A stretch of 43,489 nucleotides of DNA from Anthoceros angustus (taxonomy: Eukaryota > Streptophyta > Anthocerotopsida > Anthocerotales > Anthocerotaceae), in contig VJWM01000353.1 in NCBI GenBank assembly GCA_010909165.1, positions 1 to 43,489 of the forward strand, read 5' to 3'. A program made the translations under genes and the position numbers. The notes under the pieces were generated by a model, which was given only the letters and a program-made list of their open reading frames with translations, made no database searches and was not told where the DNA came from. The stretch's first letter is position 1. Each line of letters starts with the position of its first letter. Below, piece after piece: positions 1 to 10,587 of the stretch.

Positions 1-240
1 CCGTGATCCAGTGAGAATTTTGATCGCTAAGACTGCATAAGTCACACCAGAGCCAATTGAAGTAGAGGAGGTGGTTGAGAGAAGAGTTGGTATGTGAGAG
101 GAAGCGAGGACCTGGAAGCACTAGTTTCGCGCGCGACGGGCCGGCGAGTCAGCCGAGGAGCAGCTGGAGAGGGCGCCTTATGAACTACCTCTATGAGGTA
201 GTGCTGGACCTTCAGCAGTGATGGATAGTAGCTCAACTTA
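1..240 (+). repeat. Inverted fragment of element leader
   Basis: Read on the minus strand, this stretch resembles the plus-strand text at about 1690-1880 and 17310-17490, which is the leader/gag-upstream region of the minus-strand family B elements. Shared words include the 'ctgaaggtccag' and 'tcacataccaact' stretches and the 'ctggatcac' end. The element sense here is therefore plus, opposite to its neighbour at 346-3600. No coding function is assigned. It is a rearranged scrap cut by the window edge. Confidence 0.55.
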
Positions 241-261
241 TGAAGATTCGTGAAAAGCCCA

Positions 262-300
262 CCAGAGTCTCATGGACGAAACCCAACGACGAAACGAGCA
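262..300 (+). repeat. Inverted LTR fragment
   Basis: The words 'agtctcatgg' and 'acgaaacccaacg' are the reverse complement of the LTR block around 2475, 18125, 30665 and 38145 ('cgttgggtttcgtcccatgagactt'-type). It is a short LTR piece in plus orientation. It lies after, not before, the leader fragment at 1-240, so the order is rearranged relative to an intact element. Confidence 0.5.
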
Positions 301-345
301 AAGGGATAACTGGGGCTGTGGGCGTCTGAAGAGGTGGGAATCTTC

Positions 346-1620
346 GTGACTGCTTGATGGGTTTGAGATCCTCACCTCAGCTACACACTCTTGGGCCTCA
401 CTTGCACCGCAATCCCTCCTCGGCAGTGTGTTCCTCCTTTTCCATCCGGCCGAACTGCCTTCTTTCTCTCCTTCTCCAACAGACGCTCAAAGCCTCCGCC
501 TCTTCTTGGAGGGTACCTTCTCCAGGAAGTCCTTCAGCTCATCTGGACGCAACATGAGTGGGGGCAGGGAGTAGGAGGATTTACATCGTTTGCATTCTTC
601 ATCCGGCTATGGAGCTCTCCCCGGTGATACCATAATTGCACTCTGCATAAGAAGAAGCGATGGGACGTAGTTTTGAAAAGAGGTACAGCTGCCAGTTAAA
701 GAAGAAGAGCCAGACCCTCCTCGGACCCCTCCTTCTTATGACTCCCTCTTCCCTTCTTCCTAGCTCACCTCCGGATTCCCCACCTCCTCTCGAGGCCCGA
801 ACCTGGATCGTTCACCCAATGTCTTAGTCCCTCACCTGCAAGCTACCTCCATCTTTCGGAGATAGTCCACTCACAAAAGTTCACCAACGCCTTGCTCTGG
901 TGGAGTATCTCTTGGATGTGGGTGGATTTGCATCACAGTTATTACACTTCTGCAACGGGATTGAGGCAGCCACAGAACCTCCTCGATAATCAAACAAGGA
1001 CTCTCCTCACGGAGAGTTCCTCAATTCCTACGGTGTGGTGAGCGAATCGAGGACCTTCAAATCGAGGGTGAGGTCGTAAATCAGGCAGCCCTCTGAAGAA
1101 TCCCAATCCACAGCGACTTGCCCTGTGAAGTTAACCGCGAGGAGGATTTTTAAGTGGGCAGCATGCCCTAGCTCGGGTTGAGTCAACCCGCAGAAAGAAG
1201 AAATACCCAGGAAGCGCAGGGTGATTCTCCAGTTAGCATGAGGATCTAATGGTTTCGTGCGCGCACAAACGCCTCGCGTTGTCGCCCATCTTCCTCTTTG
1301 CTGCCCCAAACTTCTGACATTGGACTGGGCCGAGAAACAGGCTGTGGCAAGCCCCTCCCACACCGTACATTCCACTCATGATCATTTGGTCCGGGGGTCC
1401 GCTCGACGCATTAGGCGTAATGCCCTGACTCTTGCCGCAGGTTATCCTCAGCCATGAGTTCTGGCAGAAGCGTGGTGTCGGTTCACTGACAATTATGTGA
1501 TTTTGGGGAGAAGAAGCTAGGATGAAGATCCTCCGAGGCTTTGCGCCCCAAGACCGTGGAGTCGATGTCAAGCTGATCCTATCAAGACGCCTTTCGCAAG
1601 ATCTCCTGCACCAGTCACTC
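346..1620 (-). pseudogene. gag: Degraded gag of a family B Ty3/gypsy element
   Basis: This region is a decayed copy of the better preserved gag at 28553-29970. It matches in order: 346-560 with the linker before the zinc knuckle (about 28870-29010), 840-1340 with the Retrotrans_gag core (about 29270-29740), and 1370-1620 with the gag N-terminal part (about 29750-29970). The longest open piece (1028-1375) keeps a Trp-containing 'VDWDSSEG' segment, which corresponds to the conserved 'DWEALK' of the core domain. Gag forms the particle that packages the element RNA. Stops and frameshifts break the frame throughout, so no product is expected. Assignment is by comparison with the other copies in this window. 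Confidence 0.6.
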
Positions 1621-2370
1621 CGGAATTGTCAATCGCCACTCCTTCCTTCTTTCACCAGAGAGTGCTTTGGAGCTTAGAGGCTGAGCTAGACAGCAGCGGG
1701 TATAGTCCACGCTTGAGGAGGCCCGCATCAAAGGTTGTAGGTTGAACTTGAATCGCGCCTCCGTAAAATGGTGCCTAGGCTTTCCTCTTCACATTAGCTA
1801 ACTTCTTCAACCACATCTCCTTGTTACCAGGTGCCGGGTTGACGTCTTCTCCGTAAGCGTCCCTTCTCGGGCTGGATCACTTGGCTCCCCTTGTAGGCAA
1901 GTGGGGCAAAACGGCCTCCCTCCCTCAAGCGCCTCCTCAGCTATGACCTTCTTCCTCCTCCCGAGCCGGCGCAAACCACTGGTTAGAGCGCTATGATCCC
2001 TCCATTGATTTCTGCGAAATTCAGCCTAGATCTCTCTTGGAGTAATGTGGGGTGACCTCCCATGGTTTTTCTCCTCTCCTCGCTAAAGCATCCTCATAGC
2101 CTCCAAAGACGGGTTGTTAAGGGAAGAAAGGAATCACGCATTTTCCAACTTCCGCCATGGCGACTTGAGGCCTAGGAAATCACAAAAATCGATAATTCAT
2201 TCAGAGGCGTGAGCCCTCCTTCTGCACAACGCACAGGTCAACCCAGGGGACGTGAATATTGGCCTCCTTCCTGGACATCTCTGCCCACCTCCTCCTTACC
2301 AAAGATCCTTCCTTGACCATACCGTGCCACTAGCAACGAAAATCGTTGTGCGGGAAATTGCTGACGGGAC
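1621..2370 (-). other. 5' leader of family B element
   Basis: This non-coding stretch aligns by eye with 17290-17888. Shared blocks include 'tcacttggctccccttgtaggcaag', 'ggggtgacctcc' and 'gcatcctcatagcctccaaa'. In both places it lies between gag and the primer-binding site, in minus sense. No conserved long ORF is shared between the two copies, so I read it as the untranslated leader, possibly including the start of gag. Confidence 0.55.
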
Positions 2371-2372
2371 AG

Positions 2373-2390
2373 TCCCCGGCAACAGCTTAA
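2373..2390 (-). other. Degenerate tRNA-Asp primer-binding site
   Basis: The plus strand reads tccccggcaac followed by diverged bases. The first 11 bases match the perfect site at 30572-30589 (tccccggcaacggcgcca). It lies directly beside LTR-like sequence on the high-coordinate side, as expected for a minus-strand element. The second half is lost. Confidence 0.6.
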
Positions 2391-2393
2391 ATC

Positions 2394-3600
2394 AGGAGGG
2401 AGGCCTTGATCCTGGCACTCCCGAGATGCAACCCTCTAGCGGCCACACTTATCCCATCGTCGCCAGACGTTGGGTTTCGGCCCCATGAGACTTGGGGAAC
2501 TAATCTTGAGAAATCACTACCCGACTACACACTACCTCAGCCTTCTAAACAAGCAAGGCGCCTCTCACCTCCCTCTACAGCTACCCGCCGCGTAAACTCA
2601 CCAAACCTCAACCTACAACGACACCACACAATTGCGTGTCACGTCTTAACAAAGAAGGTGTCATCACGGCGCCTGGGACCCCTGACCCACACCGCAACGT
2701 CCCTACTCCTAAGACACTCTTCTCCACAGTGAGCGCCCTCTTACTTGCATTTGGGATTCGGCCCTTAGGCTCGCCTGTCCGCTTTTCCTACACTCTAATC
2801 CTCCTCACAATTTCTCTGGAACCATCCATCACTACTCTCCTTCTACTCAGTTTATCTAACCTTCATCTTTCTCCACAATCTCCTTACTCTAACACCAGGG
2901 TAGGCTCATTAATTCCAACTCGCCTTACGGCACAATCACCGGGTCCGTCCGAAATTAACGAGTTCTTCCTTGGGCCGGTTGTGTGGTTTGTACCAGATGA
3001 GAACCTCCAGAGTCTTTCCCCAGTCTACCCTCAAGCCGAGAGTTCCTTGAGCATCGCCACACACTCAAAGCAAAACAATTCACACAAAGAACCATTCACT
3101 GGGGGAGGGCGCCAGAAGAGCAAGCCCTCCGCCCAGACACTGACTCCTGTTCTCCTCTCTACCAGACATCGCTATTTGCAGCACGAAATTCGCACACAAG
3201 TGAAGGACTGAGGATGGGAGCGCAAGACACGATAATTTTACTTCACAAGCTCCTCCTTTTATAGGGGAGGTCCTCACATACAACTCGGCGCCCTGCACCA
3301 CCTCCTTATTTTAGTGTATCCTATTGTCGAATTTTAAGTTCGACATCCAAGCATCTTGGGTAAAATTCTATTCTGGATGAGTTCCACCTATGGGTGAGGT
3401 TTTAAATGGCCCCTTGAACATTCCTATTGTTCGCGAGGATGTAACATACTTCCCCATGAGGGAAGGAGTATGCCCCGCCCTCCTCTAAAGAAAAGTCTTC
3501 CAAGTGGCATCATCTGCCCCATGTCTTGCTTAATTTAAGGACTCTTTAAGAATCCCTCTTATCTTGATGCCTATCTTGAGTTCCTTCCTCCAATAAAATA
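2394..3600 (-). repeat. Family B LTR, copy 1
   Basis: This sequence matches the LTR at 38055-39240 over most of its length. Both have the 'gcggccacac' block, 'gttgggtttcg', 'ccttctaaacaagcaaggcgcc', a single 'acaattgc' unit, 'ctactcctaagacactcttctccaca', a TATA box on the minus strand, and the 'ccttcctccaataaaatagcc' end. It sits between a primer-binding site on the low side and 3' internal sequence on the high side. The second flank indicates that this LTR, like the one at 30594, is shared in a head-to-tail arrangement or was joined to a second element. The high-coordinate edge is approximate. Confidence 0.65.
3255..3263 (-). promoter_or_regulatory. LTR TATA box
   Basis: On the minus strand this is TATAAAAGG in a purine-rich setting. 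The same place in the other family B LTR (38887-38895) has the same word. It is the likely U3 core promoter of the element. Confidence 0.6.
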
Positions 3601-4955
3601 GCCTGGCCTTTTGAGCTGGCTCATCCTTGTGGGACATGTCGGAAGGCAAAGAGGATATCGAGGAGCAAGTGAGCCCTTGCTCCAGCACCTACATGTTAGG
3701 AGGTTGGTCTTCCTTGTGATTCTCGGCTCCATTGTAGCCCAAGATCAACCCCTCTTCCTCCTTTCCCCGCAAGGGGTAGGTACTTGCCTCCCCCTACCAA
3801 AATCCATGCTGAGCCACTTTGAATCACGGCTCTTTCAGCCCACTGCAGTAGGACCTTCCTACCATGGTAGGGTGAAACTCCTCCTACCACTCAGGAACTC
3901 CTCCCACTCACGAACTCCTCCTCACCACTGTAGGAACTCCTCACTTACCATTTCTGAACTCCTCCTACCACGGTAGGAGTTCCTACCAGGTCGCTTTCTT
4001 CTTCCTTACCCCTCTCGGTGATTTGCACTGCGCCTTCTCCCGCTCACTGCTTCCTCAGCGATATGTCTTCACCCCGCTAATGTTGCTTTGGGCTACCCAA
4101 GTCTAAGGCTTCCTGCCACTGCATGAGGGACTTCGCCATCATCGGCCATGAGGTCCAACATCCTCCTTTTCAAAGAAGTCGCACAACCTTAGTGGCCTTG
4201 AGCACCTCACATGCTAAGATGGGTCGAACGTTGTTGTGCCATTCCACCCTTCATAATCCTCAAGCCATACACCATGCTCACACCGCCAAGCATCTCGGCC
4301 TGTGTGGCCGCCTCACCGCCTTGACATGCAGAGCCATTTCCTCGTCCCCATTCTCAAGTAGCTATGGATCAATCTTCTCAGAGGGCGTAATCACCAACCG
4401 CCCTCACCGTCACCAACAACATATGCCGCAGACCACCGCCTCATGACTTTCTTCGCTTACTTTTCCTCTAACTCCCCTATCTCCTAGGAGTTGTATTCTC
4501 CTGTCGGACTGCCCATTTCCACCCATGGATAAAATGTGTCCGCTTCCGCCTTCTTCTTCCTTCAACTCCAGCCTCCTGGCGGATTCTTTCCATGCGTCAC
4601 TCTTCTCCTACCATAGGACTCTTTCCCACACGGTAGGAGTCCCTCCACTCACTGTAGGGAACTCCTCCCACCACGGTAGGAGTTCCCACTGAGGTCATTT
4701 CTTCTTTCCTACCCCTTCCTCGGGTGACTTTCCACTGCGCTCCCCCGCCCACTGCCTCCCCGGTGCGCGGCAGTTTCTCCACCCCTCGCGAGCTGGGACA
4801 CCAAGTCTAAGGCTTCCGGTTGACCTGCATGAGGGCCTCCTATCATCGCCATGAGGTGTCCCAAATATCCTCCTCTCAGCAAGTCGCAACAACCGTTAGT
4901 GGCCTTGAGCACCTTGTTGTGAAGATGGGTTGCAAATCGTTGTCGCGGCCATATG
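3600..4955 (-). pseudogene. 3' internal region of family B element, tandemly duplicated
   Basis: The region matches 39240-39800, beyond the other family B LTR ('ttaggaggttggtcttc', 'gatcaacccctcttcct', 'ccaagtctaaggcttcc', 'ttagtggccttgagcacc'). A block of roughly 0.7 kb occurs twice. The 'aagtctaaggcttcc' and 'ttagtggccttgagcac' words are near 4100-4200 and again near 4800-4920. The 'cacggtaggagttcc' plus 'tttcttcttccttacccc'-type words are near 3970 and 4675. Minus-strand translation gives only short pieces with Pro, Thr and Gly-rich text. It corresponds to the C-terminal part of the extra 3' ORF of these elements and is non-functional here. Confidence 0.55.
3858..3977. repeat. TACCATGGTA-type palindromes
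   Basis: A perfect palindrome cctaccatggtagg lies at 3858-3871 and a near-perfect cctaccacggtagg at 3964-3977. Several decayed half-sites ('gaactcctcc', 'ccactgtagg', 'ttaccatt') lie between them. The same motif recurs near 4615-4690 and in every 3' internal region of the window. Confidence 0.75.
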
Positions 4956-5700
4956 ATACCTTTGAGGAAGGCATTCGGCAGTCAAGCTTGGAGGCCGTCA
5001 CTGGGAGGAGAAGACTAAGAAACGAGGACAAGAAAAAGAAAGGGAAGAGGCATCACTTCAAGTTCGGCTGAAGAATTTGACGCATCGGTGACACTAACAA
5101 CCATCATCATCTCAAGGAAACCCAACATCTGGGCTTCCATGACGGGGCCGAAGCCAAGAAGCACACTGTAAGCGAGTGAAAAAGACTTGGAACATTTGTC
5201 AAGAAGAAGGAGAGAGACAAGAGAAGCGCCACAAAAGTTGCGTAGAAGGAAAAGGGGCGATGAATGGAAGGGCGTCCAGAGACACCAAATTTTGAAGATG
5301 TGATGCAACTCCGCGACATCGAGATCAAACTTAGTTAAAATCGATCGACTGACGATCCCTTCCCTACTCTAAGAAGAAGTCTTTGTAGCAACTGCCATCA
5401 CCAGCCATACGCATCAATGCCGCCTCAAGACACGGTGGGTCAATCGTGGAGTACCGGACCCCTACTACTCGTGAGAGAAGGATGCGGTGCCATGACAGAG
5501 CTCGACCGCCTCAATCCATGAGAGCCACCTATCAACCTAAGATCACCCAAAGGGATGAGGTATGGTCCCAGCAAATCACAATCAATGGAAACCGTAACCT
5601 TCTCAACGACCCTAATGTATCACCACCATTACAGCAATCGGAGCGCCTGATCATTATGCTAATGCATGTAACTAAGGCGGCATGATTGGGTACACCCCTT
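4955..5700 (+). pseudogene. gag: gag C-terminal part with CCHC knuckle (family C element)
   Basis: From about 4955 the text changes from pyrimidine-rich to purine-rich and the element sense becomes plus. A 'PPQSMRATY' segment (about 5500-5535) is shared with the minus-strand gag at 28489-28761, where it precedes the zinc knuckle. At 5629-5674 the translation ends GAPDHYANAC, which matches the second half of a C-X2-C-X4-H-X4-C nucleic-acid-binding knuckle; the first two cysteines are altered. The knuckle would bind the element RNA. The Retrotrans_gag core expected upstream is not visible, so the element is 5'-truncated or its start is too decayed to recognise. Confidence 0.5.
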
Positions 5701-6480
5701 CCTGTCAGTCTGCAAGGCCGGACATATAGCGGAGATGCAAGATGTGGGCCCAAGACCATTCTCTGTACTGTGGTAACGATTCGCTAACCCAAAGGGTGAC
5801 AGGGAAATCCTAATCAACCTGTAAAACAACCCTCTCTGTGCCCACCCCTGGTATAAGGGAAGTAGAAGACGAACGCTGGGGAGAGAGGAGCAAACGCTGA
5901 AAGTGCAGAAGTGGACTCGCATATATCCGAGAAGACGAGTTGGTCGCACGCCGCCACTCCTGGCCAAGACCAAGGAGGGACGATAATCCGACGTCGGGAA
6001 GGATGCTAAAATTGGAAGTTCGACGGAGATGGGCGGAATCCACCGAAAGAAAAGAAGAATGCCGAGGAAGTGACAAGAAGAGAGGAAGAAACGCCGAGCC
6101 CGGACGGGCCGAGGGAGAACGATCCAGAGGCTTCGAGTTTGCACCTGACATCAACCAAGAGGTGGCGGGCATGCTCGATGCCGAATTACGGAAACTCACC
6201 TCAAGAAAGTGAGAAACGGGAACCCCGTAAAACATGGGTCAAGGGGAGTGATGATGAAGATGAACGCTACCGGGTAAGAAGAAGTAATTGCGTTGGAGAA
6301 GGAGAAGACCCCTCTCATTGAGAAGGTCACCAGCTTTGCGTAATCTCGTGGATCAAGAATTTTGTGACATTTCGACAACTCTTGTCCGACAACCCCAAGT
6401 ATCGACGATGATTCGAGAAGCGGCGAAAGGGACTCACCAATAAAAACAAACGAATCACGGATGTACGAGTTGTGGAACCA
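5701..6480 (+). other. Unassigned gag-protease linker
   Basis: This stretch lies between the knuckle and the protease remnant of the plus-strand element. Its text is purine-rich with charged translations (for example the open piece at 5940-6212, rich in Arg and Glu). I see no domain, no membrane segment and no clear counterpart other than the similarly placed 27700-28530 on the minus strand. It is probably the variable linker. Confidence 0.4.
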
Positions 6481-6700
6481 TGGATTTGGGTGCCGGAAAT
6501 ATCGGTCAAGAAACGGATGCTTGATAAGGCGGGTACCATCGCGGCCTGTGGGTTAACGATGATGGAAGAAACGCCAGCAAACTAGGATACACCAAGTTCG
6601 AACGGACACGCACCATCCTTCAATGGCGGATCGGCACGGCCACTTAGGGGGTACTTGCGGATATTCAACATTGAAGGCATTGTTTGCCTTTCGATATGTG
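6480..6700 (+). pseudogene. pro: Retropepsin-like protease remnant (family C)
   Basis: Two frames together recall the region after the catalytic aspartate in plant Ty3/gypsy proteases. These are an MMEET segment at about 6560-6575, then, one frame over, SKLGYTKFERT and a later GVLADI-type segment (about 6650-6665). The expected D-S/T-G active site just upstream (about 6530) is not readable in one frame. The enzyme would cut the Gag-Pol precursor. The position between the CCHC knuckle and RT supports the call. It is broken and not expected to be active. Confidence 0.45.
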
Positions 6701-7009
6701 GTCATGCTACTGGCCCTAAGGAGGTACAAGGTTGAGAGGAGAGATTCCTCGATGAAAGTTTTGTCGCCTTGACTGGGAGAAGAAGGAAATGGAGACGCAT
6801 CGGATAAGGGAATCCGATGAAGGAACGGCCATCAGGAAGTTGTCCTGGACGGACCAAAGGATCCGGAGCCTTAGAGGAAATGGAGCCCTCGGAAGAAAGT
6901 CATGATATGCGTGCATCTATGACAAAGAGAAGAACAACTCCACGTTGTTAGAATACATAGATTGTTTCGGCTCAAGGTAACCGAAATGACCGTATACCGA
7001 GGAGTTGGG
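6701..7009 (+). other. Protease-RT linker
   Basis: This is purine-rich sequence between the protease remnant and the first recognisable RT text. No motif or open frame of note. Its position matches 26950-27400 of the minus-strand element. Confidence 0.35.
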
Positions 7010-7790
7010 AGTGCACCGAATCGACTTGAAGGAAGGAGCGACTGAGGATCAAGCAAGACGACTCAATCCAAAGTATTCTAGTGGTGAAGGAGCAATTGGA
7101 TCGATTCGGAGGCGGAGTAATCTATCCTGACTACAAGCGAATGGGTGGCACCGATTGTGATTGTGCCTAAGAAGCAACAGGGAAAGTTCGGGTCTGTGAT
7201 TTCGTGAAGTTGAATGAGGCAACTAAGAAAGACCATCACCCTTTGCCGCTTATGGATAGTGTATTGGACACTCGCAGGGCATGAGATGTACAGCTTAGAC
7301 GGGTATTCGTGATATAATCGATCACTCGAGAAAGGAAGATCAGACAAAACAACGCTTACCATCGATTGGGGACGCATATGCCAAATTACCCTTTGGTCTT
7401 TGCAATGCCCCCGCCACCTTCGAGAGTAGTGAATACCATTTTCCGAGAGTACCGAGGAAATTCATGGAAGTATTTCGGATGACTTTTGTGTGTTTGGGAA
7501 GAGAAGACTTGGGACATCTTCGCCGTTGCTTACGTATGTAGAGAAACCAATTTGAAGTTGCACCCAAGCAAATGTTATTTGGAATGACAAGGAATCTCAC
7601 TGCACATCGTGTTTCAAGCGAGGTTTGAGGTGGATAGGAAAAGGTCGAGTCATCACAGATGGATGCTCAAACGGTAAGGCAAGTTCGAGCCTTCATCGGC
7701 TTGGTGATACTACAGAGATTCATCATTGATTTTGCAAAGAAGGCAAGACCTCTCACGCAACTACTGAAGAAAGATGTTCCTTTTGATCGG
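7010..7790 (+). pseudogene. pol: Reverse transcriptase, frameshifted (family C)
   Basis: The sequence enters at HRIDLKEG, followed by LNPKYS and VVKEQLDRF, then the KVRVCDF and LNEATKKDHHPLP motifs (about 7185-7245) that mark the N-terminal RT blocks. Further on come FAMPPP and RVVNTIFREYRG. The catalytic block is readable as DDFCVFG, with the two aspartate codons at 7478-7483. LKLHPSKCY follows at about 7550-7580. The same order is seen on the minus strand at 26200-26910. RT copies the element RNA into DNA. At least four frame changes and internal stops interrupt it, although every major block survives, so decay or sequence error is mostly by small indels. Confidence 0.85.
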
Positions 7791-8483
7791 ACGGCCGAGT
7801 GAAGCGCTTTAAGTTTGAAAAGAGCTTGGCGGCACCGTGTTGCAACCTCCCAACTGGGAAGAACCTTTTCATGTCTTTGTGGATGTATCATGCCATAGGG
7901 GCCATCCCGAGTCAACGTGATGGAAAGAAGCATGATAGGCCGATCTTCTATGCGTGGACGCCAACTTTCGGATGCGTAACGGAACTACTCCACGATCGAA
8001 AGAGAAGCTCTCGGCATCATCTATTCCTGCAAGAAATTTCGACATTATCTGCTGGCTTGCAAAGTTGTGTTCCATGTGGACCATTTCGCATTGAAGTACT
8101 TGGTAAACAAACCCGATCTATCTGGCCGAATCGCGCGATGGATACTGTTGCTGCAAGAGTTCGATTATGAGGTGGAAACACGGGCTGGGAAGCAACATGT
8201 GAACGCTGACTTCGTTTCTCGACTACGAATGAAGGGAAGAGTCACCAGTCTGAACGATAAGTTCCCGGATGAGGAGTTAGCCGTACGAAAGCATGATCGA
8301 AAGACGGCAGAGGCACCGCAGAAGGACGGATCGAGAAACAACGGAGCGGACTCCTCGGATAGCGAGCATGAGACGGGAGGGGACGACCAAGGACTACGCA
8401 ACCCGCGACGTAAACCCCGTGACCGTAAGGAGAAGGTGGAGGGCGTGCGTCCGACACTCATCGAACGCCGTCAAGGTATTTAG
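7791..8483 (+). pseudogene. pol: RNase H domain of Ty3/gypsy pol (family C)
   Basis: The open piece at 7799-8170 begins with text equivalent to the start of the RNase H fold (AIGAIPSQ, then KKHDRPIFYA). One frame over, the stretch from 8067 reads FHVDHFALKYLVNKPDLSGR, then WILLLQEFDYEVE and HVNADFVSRL. This is the classic end of the gypsy RT-RNase H unit, with the Asp of NADF as a conserved residue. The following about 80 residues (to 8483) are charged linker to the integrase. The enzyme degrades the RNA strand of the RNA-DNA hybrid. A frameshift separates the two halves. Confidence 0.85.
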
Positions 8484-8589
8484 AGCATGGGGAGTTGCCG
8501 GGATTTATCAAGGAAGGAGTTGTGTTTCATACATGTATGGCACCATATTGCATCGCAAGGGAGTGTACAAATTGGGAGCCGATGAGGTG

Positions 8590-9740
8590 ATTCAAGATGT
8601 TTGAGGGGAATGAGAAAGCCATGGTGATAGAAGCCTTGCACAGGAGGAAGCAGGAGGACACTATTCCGCCACAATCACAACAAAGAAGATTCTAACCATG
8701 TGGTTTGGTGGCTACATGTATAGAGATGTATGGTTATTCATCGAGTTGTGATGCTTGTCACGAACGGGAGGCCCACGCCGACGACCCAAAGGCCTCTAAC
8801 GACATCCTACCACCGCACCTTTTGAGAAATGGGGAATTGATTTTGTGGACCTATTCGACCACCAGGACCAGCGACAAGACATTCTTGCGACAGACATCGC
8901 ACAAAGATGGTAGAGGCGTACAAGGAAGGATGATGCGCCCACCGCCAAGTTTTTGTTTGAACGGATTATCACAAGGTATGGATGCCCATTGGAACTTGTT
9001 AGCGATCGAGGGACGATTTCCTCAACAAAGATAATCGAGTCTGGATCGCCTATTTCAACATTCGACAGTGAAGACTACGCCTTACAACCGAAAGCCAACG
9101 GACTCACGAGAAGACAACGGGTTACTATGCAACATTTTGACAAAAGTGACGGCTCCATATGTATGATCGATACCAAGCTACATTCTGCTATGGGCTTTCA
9201 ATCATGGAGAAGGTGACCACAAGAAGACATTATACTATCTGACATACGGTATGTCACCCGTAATGCCTGAATTTGAGGTACCAACGATAGAATTATGGAA
9301 GATGAGCGAATGACGGTGGAAGATAGTGAACAAGCCAGTTGGAAGAATTTATAAGGCATGAAGAAACTAGAGACGCCTTAGAGGAGACACAGAGTGTGAA
9401 CAGAGGAAGGAGAGGCACGATGGGAGACTTCACGTCAGACCTATAGCGGAGACTTGGTGCTCCTTTACGATAGTAGGTATTTAGATTTTCCCGGAAGCTA
9501 CCGAGATGGATGGGGCCTATGCGGGTTGTAGCATATGAAAATGGGTCGGCGCTTGGAAAGTTTATCGGGGAACTACTTCCTACAGAGTGAATGGGTGGAA
9601 GATCAAGAAGTACTTCACTCGAGGATGTTTATGACGCAAACAAATGGGGAGAGGAGCATGTGGAACGAAGAATTTTGGTCACCCAAGACGCGCAGAGAGA
9701 CCCAGAGGATGGGTATTGTTCGCAGTAGGTAGTAGGTAGG
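8590..9740 (+). pseudogene. pol: Integrase, frameshifted (family C)
   Basis: The zinc-binding start can be traced from the 'ggacactattccgcc' text (about 8655) to SSCDACHEREAHADDPKAS (about 8735-8795), matching the HHCC domain. Next comes the core entry EKWGIDFV-like text at about 8825-8850. The open piece at 8953-9216 contains FERIITRYGCPLELVSDRG, carrying the second catalytic aspartate. A PKANGLT block around 9090 is followed, one base out of frame, by the catalytic glutamate in EKT. The C-terminal part ends with GPMRVVAYE and a KIKKYFTRGC-type tail (about 9515-9640), typical of the end of plant gypsy pol. No chromodomain was recognised. Several frameshifts make it non-functional as read. 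Confidence 0.8.
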
Positions 9741-10587
9741 TCGATAGAAATGTAGGAAGATGGTAGGACGTCCGAGGGAGTTCGGACTTAATCGAATCGT
9801 GTTCGGTAGAGAAGGGTAGATAGAAGCATCTATAGGCATGATAGGTTCCATAAAGTTCCTTGGACCATGGGAGTAGGAATATTCGGGAGAAGTTCCTTGG
9901 CCTTGAATTATTTATGGCTATATATATGCCAAATAGGGCTAGTTAAGTTGTAAATAGAAAATAGCTGCAGGAGTTTTGAACCCGACACATGGCGGCCATC
10001 GGAGGAGCGCATTAAGGCGCATGTACCGCAAACTCGTTAGCTGGTTTGAACGGGCGCAGTGAACCGGTCGGGCCGAGGGAGTAAGGAGTTGCGCTCAAGG
10101 AGGAAGGCAGTGAGGGCCTTGGCCGATTGAAGCGCGCAAGGAGGAGAGCGAACTGGCAAGCAAGGCGAGGCGAGGCTGAGGAGGCGCCAAGCAAGGCGAT
10201 GTTGAGAGGCGCCGAGGGGAAGAGCTTGCTAAGGCTACCGGCATCAAAGGCGCAAGGTGGAGAAGTTGCTGGAGGGGAGATTGAAGGGGCCAAGGCCACC
10301 TCTTGTGAGGCCGATCGCCGAGGAGCGGGAAACACTTCCCTTGCTGCCTCACCCAAACCACCACCTCTTTGCTCTCCACTCTCTTAGCCTCGATAGATTA
10401 CTCCAAACTCTCCAATTTGCTATCCTTGTGTGTGCTCCCCCTGTGCAGATGGTGAAGATAGTGAGGATGGGAAACAGGGGTACGCCCACGGGAGGAAACC
10501 TCCGCCACACCGCCCACAAAGGGAAAAGGGAAGAAACACCCAATTCCCGAGTTCGAGTGTAGGCCGCTCCAAATTTCACCTCGAGAT
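9741..10587 (+). other. Spacer between pol and 3' ORF
   Basis: The first half is AT-richer and contains the TATA block at 9918-9928 and short direct words ('gtaggtagtaggtaggtcgatag'). The second half (10,000-10,400) is rich in 'ggcgaggcg', 'gaggcgcc' and 'ggagaag' words, giving Arg, Ala and Glu-rich translations in several frames. No domain was recognised. It matches in position the AT-rich blocks at 21370-21480, 37200-37340 and 42530-42660. Confidence 0.45.
9918..9928 (+). promoter_or_regulatory. TATA-like block between pol and 3' ORF
   Basis: The text 'ggctatatatatgcc' lies about 180 bases after the end of integrase and about 660 bases before the long 3' open frame at 10588. The other two element lineages have a TATA block in the same place and in the same sense. 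It may be an internal promoter for the 3' ORF; function is inferred only from conserved position. Confidence 0.4.

Noticed and set aside
2636-3211. 191-residue plus-strand open frame as a gene
   Set aside because: It is the antisense of the family B LTR. The composition is Ser, Leu and Thr-rich and it is not conserved in the other LTR copy.
7010-9740. Ty1/copia element
   Set aside because: Domain order is RT-RNase H then integrase, with gypsy-type motifs. Copia elements have integrase before RT.
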